Shown: in pieces, positions 13,691-26,019 of the stretch
Position numbering within the stretch: position 1 is the first letter of the stretch
Layout: each line of letters begins with the position of its first letter
Source: Agapanthus africanus
Lineage: Eukaryota; Streptophyta; Magnoliopsida; Asparagales; Amaryllidaceae
DNA: 64,000 bases
NCBI GenBank assembly: GCA_030015575.1
Contig: JASDDO010000026.1
Span: 195,325,739-195,389,738, forward strand
Direction of reading: 5' to 3'
Notes under the pieces: generated by a model
The model's database searches: none
Seen by the model: only the letters and a program-made list of their open reading frames with translations
What the model was told of the DNA's origin: nothing
Position numbers and translations under genes: made by a program

Positions 13691-13727
13691 TCCTGATACA
13701 ACAATCCTACTATTTAGTGACATGGCA

Positions 13728-13793
13728 ATTATCGATGATAAAGTGTGTGAGCCGGCAAGTAGGTGTACGTGGAACATACGCATCATCGATAAT
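13728..13793 (-). other. Conserved LTR hairpin (M1 copy)
   Basis: Arms ATTATCGATGAT (13728-13739) and ATCATCGATAAT (13782-13793) are perfectly complementary. Compared with M2, a C-G pair has become T-A in both arms. Confidence 0.75.
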
Positions 13794-14174
13794 GGTGCCG
13801 GTGTCCTGACATCATGGGTTTAATATAACAATAAACACATTTACACATGCAATGCGATGCAAATAGCAAGAAATGCGGAAATAGAATAATAAACGTAACA
13901 GTGAAGAATCTACATCAATATGTATATGTCATACAGTTTTGCCTTTTGAAATAAGACGAATCGTGGCGTTTAGAAAAATACGGGCTATGGTGTTTTTAAG
14001 AAAAGATGCGTCTTTTGAAATATCCGTAGGATCCCTTGGCCTATCTTTAAAATACTCACGATTCGGTAGTTTTTGAAATAAGTATGACTCGGGTCTAGTC
14101 CAACATCTACTAAGTAAACTACAAATCTAACTAACCAGCTAATCGAAAAGGTATGGAAACCACCTAAATCTTAG

Positions 14175-14178
<4 letters not shown>

Positions 14179-14220
<42 letters not shown>
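14179..14220. repeat. TA microsatellite in the M1 5' LTR
   Basis: A pure (TA)n run. The equivalent run in the M1 3' LTR (5533-5560) is where M0 inserted. Confidence 0.95.
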
Positions 14221-14222
<2 letters not shown>

Positions 14223-14842
14223 TCGGTGATCTCGCCTCAATAGTACCACGTACGATACAATATATCATATGACATCCTCGAGTCAAGAGTGCGGATCTAT
14301 CATCATAGTTATCTCGTATGGTAAATCCGTTGTACGGCATCCCAAATCTGGGTACGGGTCGACTCTCATATTTATCTCATCAATTATCTGGTATCCTTAT
14401 CATCATATCTCATGAACTGGGGTACTGATCTAAGTCTAGTACAACTGATACCATCTATATACATATAAATGCGTGTGTAAAACACACGCCTAAAGGCCCG
14501 CTATAACTCATGTCGTATCTCATAATACGAACCACATCATATCACCGATCTCATGGCACCATGCCCAAACTCATCGACTCATCTCCAAATATCATCCACT
14601 ATCCTTATCATCCAAGTATAGGTATATGTGTATATATATACATCGTCCCATACCTATGTGTGTGTGTGTATATACGTATCCCCATATATGCATAAGTATA
14701 ATAAAGTAAGCATGTGTGTGTATGGGTGTAAACCTATTCTGGGGTTCGCGACTAAGAAGCTATACTAGTTCACTTCTAATAACCCTAATCTAACCATTGA
14801 ACACCTAATCATATCTTGAATATCCATGTCACACATAAATCT

Positions 14843-14846
<4 letters not shown>

Positions 14847-14891
<45 letters not shown>
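14847..14891. repeat. TA microsatellite, Tekay insertion site
   Basis: A pure (TA)n run ending at the first base of the Tekay LTR and continuing after its other end at 26020-26050. Confidence 0.95.
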
Positions 14892-14894
<3 letters not shown>

Positions 14895-17800
14895 AACCCT
14901 TCGAAAATCGTTTAGGCAGTTTTTCGGTAATCGGCTAATTTTTCGGCTTTTTCCGTAAAAAGTCAAAATAGGTATTTTTCATTGTAAATATAATTATACA
15001 AAATTTAGATAAGATATTACTATAATTTTGTCACTAAAATGTCACTTATAATTTTCTAGTTAAATAAAAAAAAATTCGTAATTAATTATTTTTTTATTAT
15101 TTTAAGCTTTTAAAAATACATTAAATTAGTGATAAATACAAATTTAATTAGGTAAATTTCATAATTAGGAATCTTTATAAGATAAAATATGGTGTTAATA
15201 AAATTGTATCATGGCTTGCAAATTTTTGGTTTTAGGGTTGGAAATTTTATGAAAAAAATGAATTAAAATGAGGCTTTTGGTGAAAATATTGATGTGAAAG
15301 CATTAAATGATAACATATGGTGTTTTATTGACCTAGAAACTTCTCCAAAAATCCCACACCTCCTCCTCAAGCTGCAGGCCAAGCCTCCTTGGTGAAATCC
15401 CTCATCTTCTCACTTCATTCTTGCTTCTAAAATCATGATAAAATCAAGAAAAATCCACAAAATTGCACCATTTTCTTCATAGATTCAAACCAAAACCTTA
15501 ATCGCTCCATTCCCTAACCCTAATTAGTTAGAGAAGTGGAGAAAGGAGGCCACTTTGGAGGCTTAGTGCAAGTTGGGGTTCACTTGGAAGGTATAATTCC
15601 TAAACTAGTTGTTAATTTGTAGTTTAATAAAGCTAGTTTAGTATTTTAAAGTGATTAATTTCATTGTAATGGTTAGTTTTGAAATTTCAAGAAAGGGATG
15701 ATGTTCTAGATTAGGGTTTGTAGCATGGTGGTTGGATTTAAGTTAGGGTTTGGTTATCTAATTGATTGGAGTGGTTAATTGTGTAGTGTTATGCTCGCTA
15801 AATCGACAAAATTGCGATGTTTGTATCGAATCGGTAAGCAAATTGCTTACTAGATTTTTATAAAAATTAGAATGCGATCAAATTGCGTTATGTTAGCGAT
15901 ATAATTAGCTTCGTATAGGACTATTAGAGTGCGCGAACGCGGGGTTTCGTCTAGTCGGGTTGTAGTTTTGTCGATTTCCCCGAAATGACGATTCTAGTTA
16001 AAGGTTAGCGATTTTCGTGCGTTTTCCCGCGCACCGAGTGCATGCTATGTTTAATTCGAGAGCGTCGATAATTGTATATTGTGACTTGCATCGTTTTAGG
16101 TCTTGTAATCTTATGCTTGGTATTGTGCAAATATAGGATCGGTCGGGGAAACATCGGACACGGCGCGTAAAGGCAAGGCGGCGGTCGGATCGGATTAGCC
16201 GGGATTTCAGGTGAGTAGATGTATTCATCTATGGGGGAATCGTCTGAATGGCACGACGCGCCCCCCTAGTTAGGATTACCCTACTTTATGCAAGATTTAT
16301 ATTGTTAGCTAGCTTATCCATTCATGTACACTGCATACCCTTATAGCGAACAGTATATTAGATTGCATGGACATTCATCTATACTTATGCGATATCACTT
16401 CGTATAACACGAACACCATTACCATTGGCATCTGTTGCACGCGCACTATTCACGTGACACACACGCCTTTGGTAATTGCCATGCCACGTGCACTATAGAA
16501 CCTGTTTAACTTAATAACGCCATTTGCATTTATACATGATATATGGAATTGCATAACATGCATATACCTCGCATTACCATCATATCTACATAGATTTCTA
16601 GCCAAAACTCACATCATATACATTGATATCATAGACATTATCATATATAACATGTGAACATTATGATTTTCTTGAGGATTTCAGTATTGCTGCGATTTCT
16701 GGATTTTTGGGGAAAACCGCAAGAATTTAACAAAAGCTTATATTTATCATTTTTAAAACAAAGTTGCGGTTTTCTCATGATGTATGTGTCGTCCACCATG
16801 AGTTTTCATGTTTTCTGTTGGATTTCGAGACCCGATTCGAGGAGTGGATGAACCGTCTCGGGTACATGGTGGGCCCGGTATAGTACCCCGGGGCAAGAAG
16901 ATCGAGATGTAGACGATGAGCCTGGCAGGGGAAGACTACCTACCGGTGATGTCTGGCGCGGCGGATATCCGGAGGATACCGACCGTTGTCGTGAGATTTA
17001 TGATATGGGCCGATCCGGACTGACGGAGCCTGATATTGAGACAGATATGATTCCTATTTGGTGTCGATGCTTGACACGGGTTTTCAGATGATTTCTTGAT
17101 GGTACTTAGCTATTATACAGATATTCATTTTCTAAAGTTAAGAACGTAGTACCCTTAGCATTTAAAACACTTAAAGAGTTAGAAATGACATTGCATACAT
17201 GTGCATGCATACTAGAGCTATTATATCACATATGGACATGCATGTTGTGGTGCATTGCGTGCATTCTTACGATTGCCTTATTAGATGTTATATTTACTCA
17301 CGAGCTGGCAACTCACCCCCGTTGTGCCACAGTGTCTTGCAGGTCGGACTCATCAGTCTTGTAGCGGCGGCTATCTTATCATCAGCTCCTTTTGCTCAGA
17401 CTCGCGACATCGCCCGTAGGTGGGTTGCGAGCACACTTTATTTCTTTTGCTTTATCATTGTATCTAGTATTCTCCATCTACCACTTTATATTGTATATGT
17501 GACCTAGTGGTGAGACTGAGAGATCGGTATATTTGTGGTTTCTTTTGGGTCGAGCTCACTTGAGCCGGCGTTGTGTTTTCTGATATTTTGCGTTTCTTTT
17601 ATGCTATTTTCTTGATATTGCTATTATATTGCATGTGGTTGTGATCCACCTTGGGCGAAGAGCTAGCTCCCGCTTGGGGATGCCATTTTTATGATTACAG
17701 GTTTATTATCTTGTTGTACCCATTTTGGGGGATAGAAAATACAGGGGAGACTCTGCCGAAATTTTCGGGAATTTTTGATGTTTTTTTTAAAGGGATTCTA

Positions 17801-17965
17801 TGCAATTTAATTGATTTCAAAACCGTTTTCATTTAAGGTTTTCCTTCACTCTCTTTTGATTTTGGTTTAGATTCTTCTGGGCTTTGGCTGACTTAGGTTA
17901 CGGTACGCCTTTAGACGTCTCGTAATCTAAGTGCCAGTTACGTTCCGTACTTTCGGGTCGTGATA
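14892..17965 (+). repeat. 5' LTR of the Tekay element (3074 bp)
   Basis: It starts TGTAACCCTTCG and ends CGGGTCGTGATA; the 3' copy ends TGACA, so the terminal CA has mutated here. It is expected to hold the promoter and polyadenylation signals, but I could not place a TATA box with confidence. A 102-codon ORF at 17199-17507 is repeated at 25253-25561, as expected for near-identical LTRs. Confidence 0.93.
16418..16476 (+). other. Conserved LTR hairpin (Tekay 5' LTR copy)
   Basis: Arms ATTACCATTGGC (16418-16429) and GCCTTTGGTAAT (16465-16476) pair with two internal mismatches. Position and flanks match the hairpins in the M0, M1 and M2 LTRs when those are read on the minus strand. Confidence 0.6.
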
Positions 17966-17969
17966 AAGT

Positions 17970-17982
17970 TGGTATCAGAGCG
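17970..17982 (+). other. Primer binding site of the Tekay element (tRNA-iMet type)
   Basis: TGGTATCAGAGCG lies four bases after the 5' LTR end. It is identical to the primer sites of M0, M1 and M2. Confidence 0.95.
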
Positions 17983-18192
17983 TTAGGTTTTACCTTTCTG
18001 AGTGTAGGACGACCTTGGTAGATGGAGTAGGTGACTTAAGCAGAGTGGCGTAGCGTGGGTATGATCCGCGGCATACTTATGATACGGTACTCCGCCTAAG
18101 TGACCTTAGGACATAATTGCTTGTATTTCCTTTCTTGATTCCTTGATTCAATTGCAATGTCCTTATCAGTCCTGTTTCTTATTCCAGCTTCG
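17983..18192 (+). other. Leader of the Tekay element
   Basis: About 210 bp between primer site and the gag start. The part at about 18,010-18,110, including GGTAGATGGAGTAGGTGACT, is conserved in reverse complement in all three LARD-like elements (about 717-790, 11,265-11,345 and 39,325-39,400). Conservation in elements without coding sequence makes it a candidate packaging or dimerisation signal (inference). Confidence 0.6.
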
Positions 18193-21100
18193 ATGCCGCC
18201 AAAGACTACGAGAGCTCAGCGGGCTGCCGCTAGGGATGAGATTCGGGCGGGCCCGTCTGAGGCGAGGATCGAGCGGGATGATACACCTACCCCTCAGGGT
18301 CATACTGATCCGCCTTATCCAGATCGTATTGCCAGATTAGAGGCCGGCATGCAAGAGTTGCGGCAGATGATGGGATCTTTAGTTGAGTCCAGCCGGGCAT
18401 AGAGATCCGAGGACGTTCCTTCCACCGCACATACCACGATCGTACCTGCTGCACAGATGGTCACTCCTGCTGCTATTACGGAGACTATTCCTGTTTCACT
18501 ACAGGAGTTCATGAGATTGAGACCTCCAGCTTTTACCGGTACAGATGCGATAGAGGATCCACAGGCATTTCTTGATAGGATGGCTCGGATTTGCCTTTCG
18601 TTGAGGTGTTCTGATGATAGATTGGTGGAGTTTGCGAGTTTTCGTCTGGAGGGTCTTTCCTAGACATGGTACGATTCAGTAGAGAGAGGCCGAGCTGCAG
18701 GTCTGCCTTCTATGACCTGGGATGAGTTTACATCTGCATTTCTTGCCCGTTTTCTTCCGGAGAGTGTCCGAGATGCTCGAGCCCGTAGTTTTGAGTCTTT
18801 GCGCAAGACTCCTGGGATGACATTGTCGGAGTATGATATACAGTTTACCCAGTTGTCTCGATATGCTCCGTACCTAGTCGACACAGAAGAGAAGAGAATA
18901 AAGAGGTTTGTACGAGGGCTTGATACACAGCTATTCCTTGCCATCGGCACCCAGCACTTTGATACATACGCAGCCGCGATGGATGCAGCCTTACTTTTGG
19001 AGGAGCGTATTTCTGAGACTCCGGTCGTTTCTGGGCCGAAGAGGATCCGTACTGATTCGCCAGCTCAGCGACAGATGGGTAGACACCGCGATAGATTATT
19101 TCCGGGAGATGGTGGAGGCAGAGGATTGAGACGAGGTCAGTTATTTGGTTCATATCCACAGACCCAGCAGTCGTCTCCAGGATGTTTTCGGTGTGGGAGT
19201 CAGTACCACCGTGTCAGAGACTGTACCATGGGACGCCAGGGCACGGCGACAGTCCCGCATGTGACTTTACCATCCTCACCACCTTCTCAGAGAGCTTTAC
19301 TTCCTACTCCTGATGATGCTCCACATCAGTCAGATGCTTCTAGAGGCCGTGGGCGTGGCGGTCCAGTTCCGAGAGGACGAGGCGACAGAGGCAGAGGCAG
19401 AGGCCGAGGTAGAGGCAGAGGACAGCCAGCTATTAGTGGTGGACAGGCCCGAGTGTTCGCGTTGACTCCTCAGGATGTACAGGCATCCAATGCCGTCGTG
19501 ACAGGTACTCTGCCAGTATGTTCTTTTGATGCACGGGTATTATTTGATCCAGGCTCCACACATTCCTATGTTTCCACGTATTTTGCACCGAGGTTGGCCC
19601 GAGAGTCTTCTCCGTTAGATCAGCCGCTTGTCGTTATTACCCCGGTAGGCGAGTCTTTTGTTGCCCGTTTTGTGTACCGATCGTGTTTCGTTCGTATCGG
19701 GGAGAGAGATTCTTCAGTTGATTTGATTCTCCTCGATATGCTAGACTTTGACGTTCTTCTTGGTATGGACTGGCTAGCCACCAGTTATGCATCCATGGAC
19801 TGCCGTGAGAAAGCAGTCAGATTCAGTTTTCCTGGTGAGCCGGTTCTTATTATTCAGGGAGATCGTAGTGCTACCCTTCCCAGCTTGATTTCTTCTCTTC
19901 GCGCTGGTCAGCTCTTAAGGAAAGGGTGTCAGGGATTCTTAGCATATATTTGTGATACTAGCTCCACAGAGGTTCCGTTGGACTAGGTCCCTGTTGTGAG
20001 AGAGTTTCCTGAGGTATTCCCTGACGAGCTGCCTGGTCTGCCACCAGAGCGCGAGATTGAGTTCTGTATTGACTTGATCCCTGGCACGGGGCCTATCTCT
20101 ATACCGCCTTATCGGATGGCCCCGGCGGAGCAGAGAGAGCTAAAGGATCAGTTACAGGACTTGCTGGACAAAGGGCTTATCCGACCGAGTGTGTCACCTT
20201 GGGGTGCTCCCGTCCTGTTTGTTAAGAAGAAGGACGGAAGTATGCGTTTATGCATTGATTATCGTCAGCTGAACCGGGTTACTGTGCGGAACAGGTATCC
20301 CCTACCCCGCATTGATGACTTATTCGATCAGCTCCAGGGTGCAGGTTTTTTCTCGAAGGTTGATTTACGGTCAGGTTATCACCAGTTGCGGGTTCGGAAG
20401 GAGGATATTCCGAAGACCGCTTTCCGTACTCGATATGGTCACTATGAGTTCTTGGTGATGTCGTTCGGGTTCACCAATGCCCCGGCAGCATTTATGGATT
20501 TGATGAACCGCGTATTCAGGCCGTATCTCGATCAGTTCATCATTGTGTTCATTGACGACATCTTGGTTTATTCTCGGAGCCGGGAGGAACATGAGCAGCA
20601 CTTACGTATCACATTGCAGACTTTGAGGGAGTATCAGCTGTTCGCCAAATTCTCCAAGTGCGCATTCTGGCTAGACAGTGTCGATTTCTTGGGTCATGTG
20701 GTGACGAGAGATGGTATTTGTGTGGACCCGAAGAAGATCGAGGCAGTTCAGCGTTGGCCTAGACCAGTATCAGTTACAGAGGTTCGCAGCTTTCTAGGTC
20801 AGGCCGGCTATTATCGACGTTTTGTCCAGGATTTCTCCCGCATTGCTGCACCGTTGACCGGGTTGACCCGGAAAGGGGTTCCTTTTGATTGGACCCAGGC
20901 ATGTGAGGATAGCTTCCAGCAGTTGAAGACTCGTCTGACTACTGCACCAGTGTTAGCATTGCCTTCAGGATCAGGCGGGTTCGTGGTATATTGTGATGCT
21001 TCTCGAGTGGGGCTGGGTTGTGTATTGATGTAGCACGACAGAGTTATTGCGTATGCTTCTCGGCAGCTGAGGAAACATGAACAGAACTACCCCACCCATG

Positions 21101-22905
21101 ATTTAGAGATGGCTGCAGTGGTATTTGCACTTAAGATCTGGAGACATTACCTATACGTTGAGTCGTGCCAGATATTCACCGACCACAAGAGTTTGAAATA
21201 TATCTTCCAGCAGCGAGATTTGAACCTGAGACAGCGCCGTTGGATGGAGTTGGTGAAGGATTATGACTGCGAGATTTTATACCATCCGGGCAAGGCGAAT
21301 GTGGTGGCAGATGCTTTGAGTAGGAGGCCCGGAGGTAGTTTATCTTGTTTGAGCGCAGTACAGATGCAGTCGACGGCGGATTGGCAGGTTTTATATGATA
21401 GCAGAGTGCAGTTCGAGTTTACTCCTACAGGGGGACAGCTGGCCCATTTCAGAGCACGCCCACAGTTAGTTGACCGTATCCGCGAGGCACAGTCCGGCGA
21501 TGCCCGTACATTAGAGATTGTTGAGCAGATTCGGCAGGGCAGAGTTTCTGAGTTCATGATTGATGATCAGGGGATACTTCGATTTGGGACTCGACTATGT
21601 GTGCCAGATTCAGAGGGACTGAGGCGTGATATTCTCGAGGAGGCACATAGATCAGTATACAGTGTTCATCCAGGTTCCACCAAGATGTACCATGATTTGA
21701 GAGAGGTTTACTGGTGGGACGGGATGAAGAAGGATATTACAGACTTTGTGTCGAGATGCCTGACTTGTCAGCAAGTCAAGGCCGAGCACCAGAGGCCAGC
21801 CGGCGAGTTACAGCCTTTGCCCATCCCTGAGTGGAAGTGGGAGCAGGTCTTCATGGACTTCGTTGTGGGTCTACCCAGGACCAGTCGAGGGTATGACTTT
21901 ATTTGGGTGATTGTGGATCGACTGACGAAAGCGGCTCACTTCCTGCCAGTGAAGACCACTTTTGGATTTTCTCAGTACGCCCAGGTTTATATTGATGAGA
22001 TAGTGCGACTGCATAGTGTTCCGACTTGCATCGTGTCCGACAGGGGCACCCAGTTTACCAGCCGATTGTGGTAGAAACTCCAGGAAGCTTTGGGCACCCG
22101 ATTGAGTTTTAGCACAGCCTTTCATCCTCAGACTGACGGTCAGTCGGAGCGTACGATTCAGACTCTTGAGGACATGCTCAGAGCTTGTGTTTTAGATTTC
22201 GGTGGTAGCTGGGATCGTCATTTGCCTTTGATCGAGTTTTCCTACAATAATAGCTTCAAGGAGACGATTCAGATGGCACCTTTCGAGGCTTTATATGGGA
22301 GGAGATGTCGATCGCCTGTATGTTGGACAGAGCTTAGGGAGAGCAGTATTTTGGGGCCACAGATCGTACAGGAGACGACCGAGAAGATACAGCTGATTCG
22401 GGACAGGATGAGAGCGGCACAGAGCAGGCAGAAATCATATGCTGACAAGCGTCGTCGCCGACTCGAGTTCGCTGTTGGCGATCATGTTTTCCTGAAGGTC
22501 TCTCCGTTGAAAGGTGTGATGAGATTTGGGCGGAAAGGGAAACTGAGTCCTAGATATGTTGGTCCTTTCGAGATCCTAGAGCGTGTTGGTCCAGTCGCTT
22601 ATCGGTTAGCTCTTCCGCCCAGCTTCCCCGATGTTCACCCCGTATTCCATGTCTCGATACTCCGCAAGTACCTTCATGATCCTTCCCAGGCGATTCAGCA
22701 CCAGACGATCCAGCTAGAGCATGATCTTTCTTTCACCGAGCAGCCGGTGGTCATTTTGGATCGGCAGGTGAAGAAATTGAGGTCGAAGGTTATACCGTCC
22801 ATCAAGGTCCTTTGGCGTGGCCCGAACAGCGAGGAGGTCACCTGGGAGACCGAGGTCGAGATGAGGAAGAGATATCCCCATCTTTTTGAAGGTACGCGTA
22901 GTTAA
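18193..22905 (+). pseudogene. gag-pol: gag-pol polyprotein of the Tekay chromovirus, five TAG stops
   Basis: One frame of 1570 codons runs from ATG 18193 (Met-Pro-Pro-Lys) to TAA 22903. In order: Gag capsid region (about residues 145-300); CX2CX4HX4C zinc knuckle (331-344); Arg/Gly-rich tract (about 385-415); aspartic protease with DPGSTHS at 452, where many relatives have DSG; reverse transcriptase (about 630-816) with FIDDIL near 786; RNase H (about 931-1045); integrase with an HHCC finger from about 1151 and catalytic D1222, D1283, E1319, a D(35)E spacing; and a C-terminal chromodomain (about 1517-1566). Stops are at residues 70, 157, 598, 947 and 1294 (nt 18400, 18661, 19984, 21031, 22072). 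All are TAG and I found no frameshift. The sequence is GC-richer than the LTRs. The copy looks recently disabled rather than long decayed. Confidence 0.93.
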
Positions 22906-22929
22906 ATTCTAAATTTGGGGACCGAATTT

Positions 22930-22945
22930 CTTTAAGGGGGAAGAT
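22930..22945 (+). other. Polypurine tract of the Tekay element
   Basis: CTTTAAGGGGGAAGAT directly precedes the 3' LTR at 22946 and is preceded by GGGGACCGAATTT, a context shared with M1. Confidence 0.92.
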
Positions 22946-25900
22946 TGTAACCCTTCGAAAATCGTTTAGGCAGTTTTTCGGTAATCGGCTAATTTTTCGG
23001 CTTTTTCCGTAAAAAGTCAAAATAGGTATTTTTCATTGTAGATCTAATTATACAAAATTTAGATAAGATATTATTATAATTTTGTCACTAAAATGTCACT
23101 TATAATTTTCTAGTTAAATAAAAAAAAATTCGTAATTAATTATTTTTTTATTATTTTAAGCTTTTAAAAATACATTAAATTAGTGATAAATACAAATTTA
23201 ATTAGGTAAATTTCATAATTAGGAATCTTTATAAGCTAAAATATGGTGTTAATAAAATTGTATCATGGCTTGCAAATTTTTGGTTTTACGGTTGGAAATT
23301 TTATGGAAAAAATGAATTAAAATGAGGCTTTTTGTGAAAATATTGATGTGAAAGCATTAAATGATAACATATGGTGTTTTATTGACCTAGAAACTTCTCC
23401 AAAAATCCCACACCTCCTCCTCAAGCTGCTGGCCGAGCCTCCTTGCTGAAATCCCTCATCTTCTCACTTCATTCTTGCTTCTAAAATCATGATAAAATCA
23501 AGAAAAATCCACAAAATTGCACCATTTTCTTCATAGATTCAAACCAAAACCTTAATCCCTCCATTCCCTAACCCTAATTAGTTAGAGAAGTGGAGAAAGG
23601 AGGCCACTTTGGAGGCTTAGTGCAAGTTGGGGTTCACTTGGAAGGTATAATTCCTAAACTAGTTGTTAATTTGTAGTTTAATAAAGCTAGTTTAATATTT
23701 TAAAGTGATTAATTTCATTGTAATGGTTAGTTTTGAAATTTCAAGAAAGGGATGATGTTCTAGATTAGGGTTTGTAGAATGGTGGTTGGATTTAAGTTAG
23801 GGTTTTGTTATCTAATTGATTGGAGTGGTTAATTGTTTAGTGTTATGCTCGCTAAATCGACAAAATTGCGATGTTTGTATCGAATCGGTAAGCAAATTGC
23901 TTACTAGATTTTTATAAAAATTAGAATGCGATCAAATTGCGTTATGTTAGCGATATAATTAGCTTCGTATAGGACTATTAGAGTGTGCGAACACGGGGTT
24001 TCGTCTAGTCGGGTTGTAGTTTTGTCGATTTCCCCGAAATGACGATTCTAGTTAAAGGTTAGCGATTTTCGTGCGTTTTCCCGCGCACCGAGTGCATGCT
24101 ATGTTTAATTCGAGAGCGTCGATAATTGTATATTGTGACTTGCATCGTTTTAGGTCTTGTAATCTTATGCTTGGTATTGTGCAAATATAGGATCGGTCGG
24201 GGAAACATCGGACACGGCGCGTAAAGGCAAGGCGGTGGTCGGATCGGATTAGCGGGGATTTCAGGTGAGTAGATGTACTCATCTATGGGGGAATCGTCTG
24301 AATGGCGCGAGGCGCCCCCCTAGTTAGGATTACCCTACTTTATGCAAGATTTATATTGTTAGCTAGCTTATCCATTCATGTACACTGCATACCCTTATAG
24401 CGAACAGTATATTAGATTGCATGGACATTCATCTATACTTATGCGATATCACTTCGTAGGACACGAACACCATTACCATTGGTATCTGTTGCACGCGCAC
24501 TATTCATGTGACACACACGCCTTTGGTAATTGCCATGCCACGTGCACTATAGAACCTGTTTAACTTAATAACGCCATTTGCATTTATACATGATATATGG
24601 AATTGCATAACATGCATATACCTCGCATTACCATCATATCTACATAAATTTCTAGCCAAAACTCACATCATATACATTGATATCATAGACATTATCATAT
24701 ATAACATGTGAACATTATGATTTTCTTGAGGATTTCAGTATTGCTGCGATTTCTGGATTTTTGGGGAAAACCGCAAGAATTTAACAAAAGCTTATATTTA
24801 TCATTTTTAAAACAAAGTTGCGGTTTTCTCGTGATGTATGTGTCGTCCACCATGAGTTTTCATGTTTTCTGTTGGATTTCGAGACCCGATTCGAGGAGTG
24901 GATGAACCGTCTCGGGTACATGGTGGGCCCGGTATGGTACCCCGGGGCAAGAAGATCGAGATGTAGACGATGAGCCTGGCAGGGGAAGACTACCTACCGG
25001 TGATGTCTGGCGCGGCGGATATCCGGAGGGTACCGACCGTTGTCGTGAGATTTATGATATGGGCCGATCCGGACTGACGGAGCCCGATATTGAGACAGAT
25101 ATGATTCCTATTTGGTGTCGATGCTTGACACGGGTTTTCAGATGATTTCTTGATGGTACTTAGCTATTATACAGATATTCATTTTCTAAAGTTAAGAACG
25201 TAGTACCCTTAGCATTTAAAACACTTAAAGAGTTAGAAATTACATTGCTTACATGTGCATGCATACTAGAGCTATTATATCACATATGGACATGCATGTT
25301 GTGGTGCATTGCGTGCATTCTTACGATTTCCTTATTAGATGTTATATTTACTCACGAGCTGGCAACTCACCCCCGTTGTGCCACAGTGTCTTGCAGGTCG
25401 GACTCATCAGTCTTGTAGCGGCGGCTATCTTATCATCAGCTCCTTTTGCTCAGACTCGCGACATCGCCCGTAGGTGGGTTGCGAGCACACTTTATTTCTT
25501 TTGCTTTATCATTGTATCTAGTATTCTCCATCTACCACTTTATATTGTATATGTGACCTAGTGGTGAGACTGAGAGATTGGTATATTTGTGGTTTCTTTT
25601 GGGTCGAGCTCACTTGAGCCGGCGTTGTGTTTTCTGATATTTTGCGTTTCATTTATGCTCTTTTCTTGATATTGCTATTATATTGCATGTGGTTGTGATC
25701 CGCCTCGGGCGAAGAGCTAGCTCCCGCTTGGGGATGCCATTTTTATGATTACAGGTTTATTATCTTGTTGTACCCATTTTGGGGGATAGAAAATACAGGG
25801 GAGACTCTGCCGAAATTTTCGAGAATTTTTGATGTTTTTTTTAAAGGGATTCTATGCAACTTAATTGATTTCAAAACCGTTTTCATTTAAGGTTTTCCTT

Positions 25901-26019
25901 CACTCTCTTTTGATTTTGGTTTTGATTCTTCTGGGCTTTGGCTGACTTAGGTTACGGTACGCCTTTAGACGTCTCGTAATCTAAGTGCCAGTTACGTTCC
26001 GTACTTTCGGTTCATGACA
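22946..26019 (+). repeat. 3' LTR of the Tekay element (3074 bp)
   Basis: It starts TGTAACCCTTCG and ends with TGACA at 26019, the same length as the 5' copy. Its hairpin and ORFs mirror those of the 5' LTR. Confidence 0.93.

Larger units (their letters stand above)
11492..14891 (-). repeat. 5' LTR of M1, primer-site-proximal part
   Basis: The minus-strand LTR end TGACA lies at 11492. The sequence runs up to the TA microsatellite at 14847-14891 where the Tekay element inserted; the remainder is 26020-27596. It shares blocks with the M0, M2 and Tekay LTRs and carries an extra 59-bp tandem array. Open stretches in it come from that array and are not genes. Confidence 0.85.
14892..26019 (+). mobile_element. 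Ty3/gypsy chromovirus, Tekay-like, complete
   Basis: This 11,128 bp element has two 3074 bp LTRs, a tRNA-Met primer site, a gag-pol region and a polypurine tract. It is inserted in the TA microsatellite of the M1 5' LTR. The bases before the 5' LTR (TATAT) and after the 3' LTR (TAAAT) are a likely 5 bp target duplication with one mismatch. By eye the two LTRs differ at roughly 45-50 sites (about 1.5%), a recent insertion. The C-terminal chromodomain and the long LTRs fit the Tekay/Del lineage. Five in-frame stops make this copy unable to encode a full polyprotein. Confidence 0.93.

Noticed and set aside
13163-13786. 207-codon minus-strand ORF and its overlapping partners
   Set aside because: Produced by a 59-bp tandem repeat without stops; the period is not a multiple of three, so all three frames are open.
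15513-15535. Telomere-like CCCTAACCCTAA in the Tekay LTR
   Set aside because: Only one or two units in an LTR, found again in the 3' copy; not an interstitial telomere array.
17199-17507. 102-codon ORF repeated in both Tekay LTRs (also 25253-25561)
   Set aside because: Conservation follows from LTR identity; there is no independent evidence of coding and the hydrophobic peptide has no known relative I can name.
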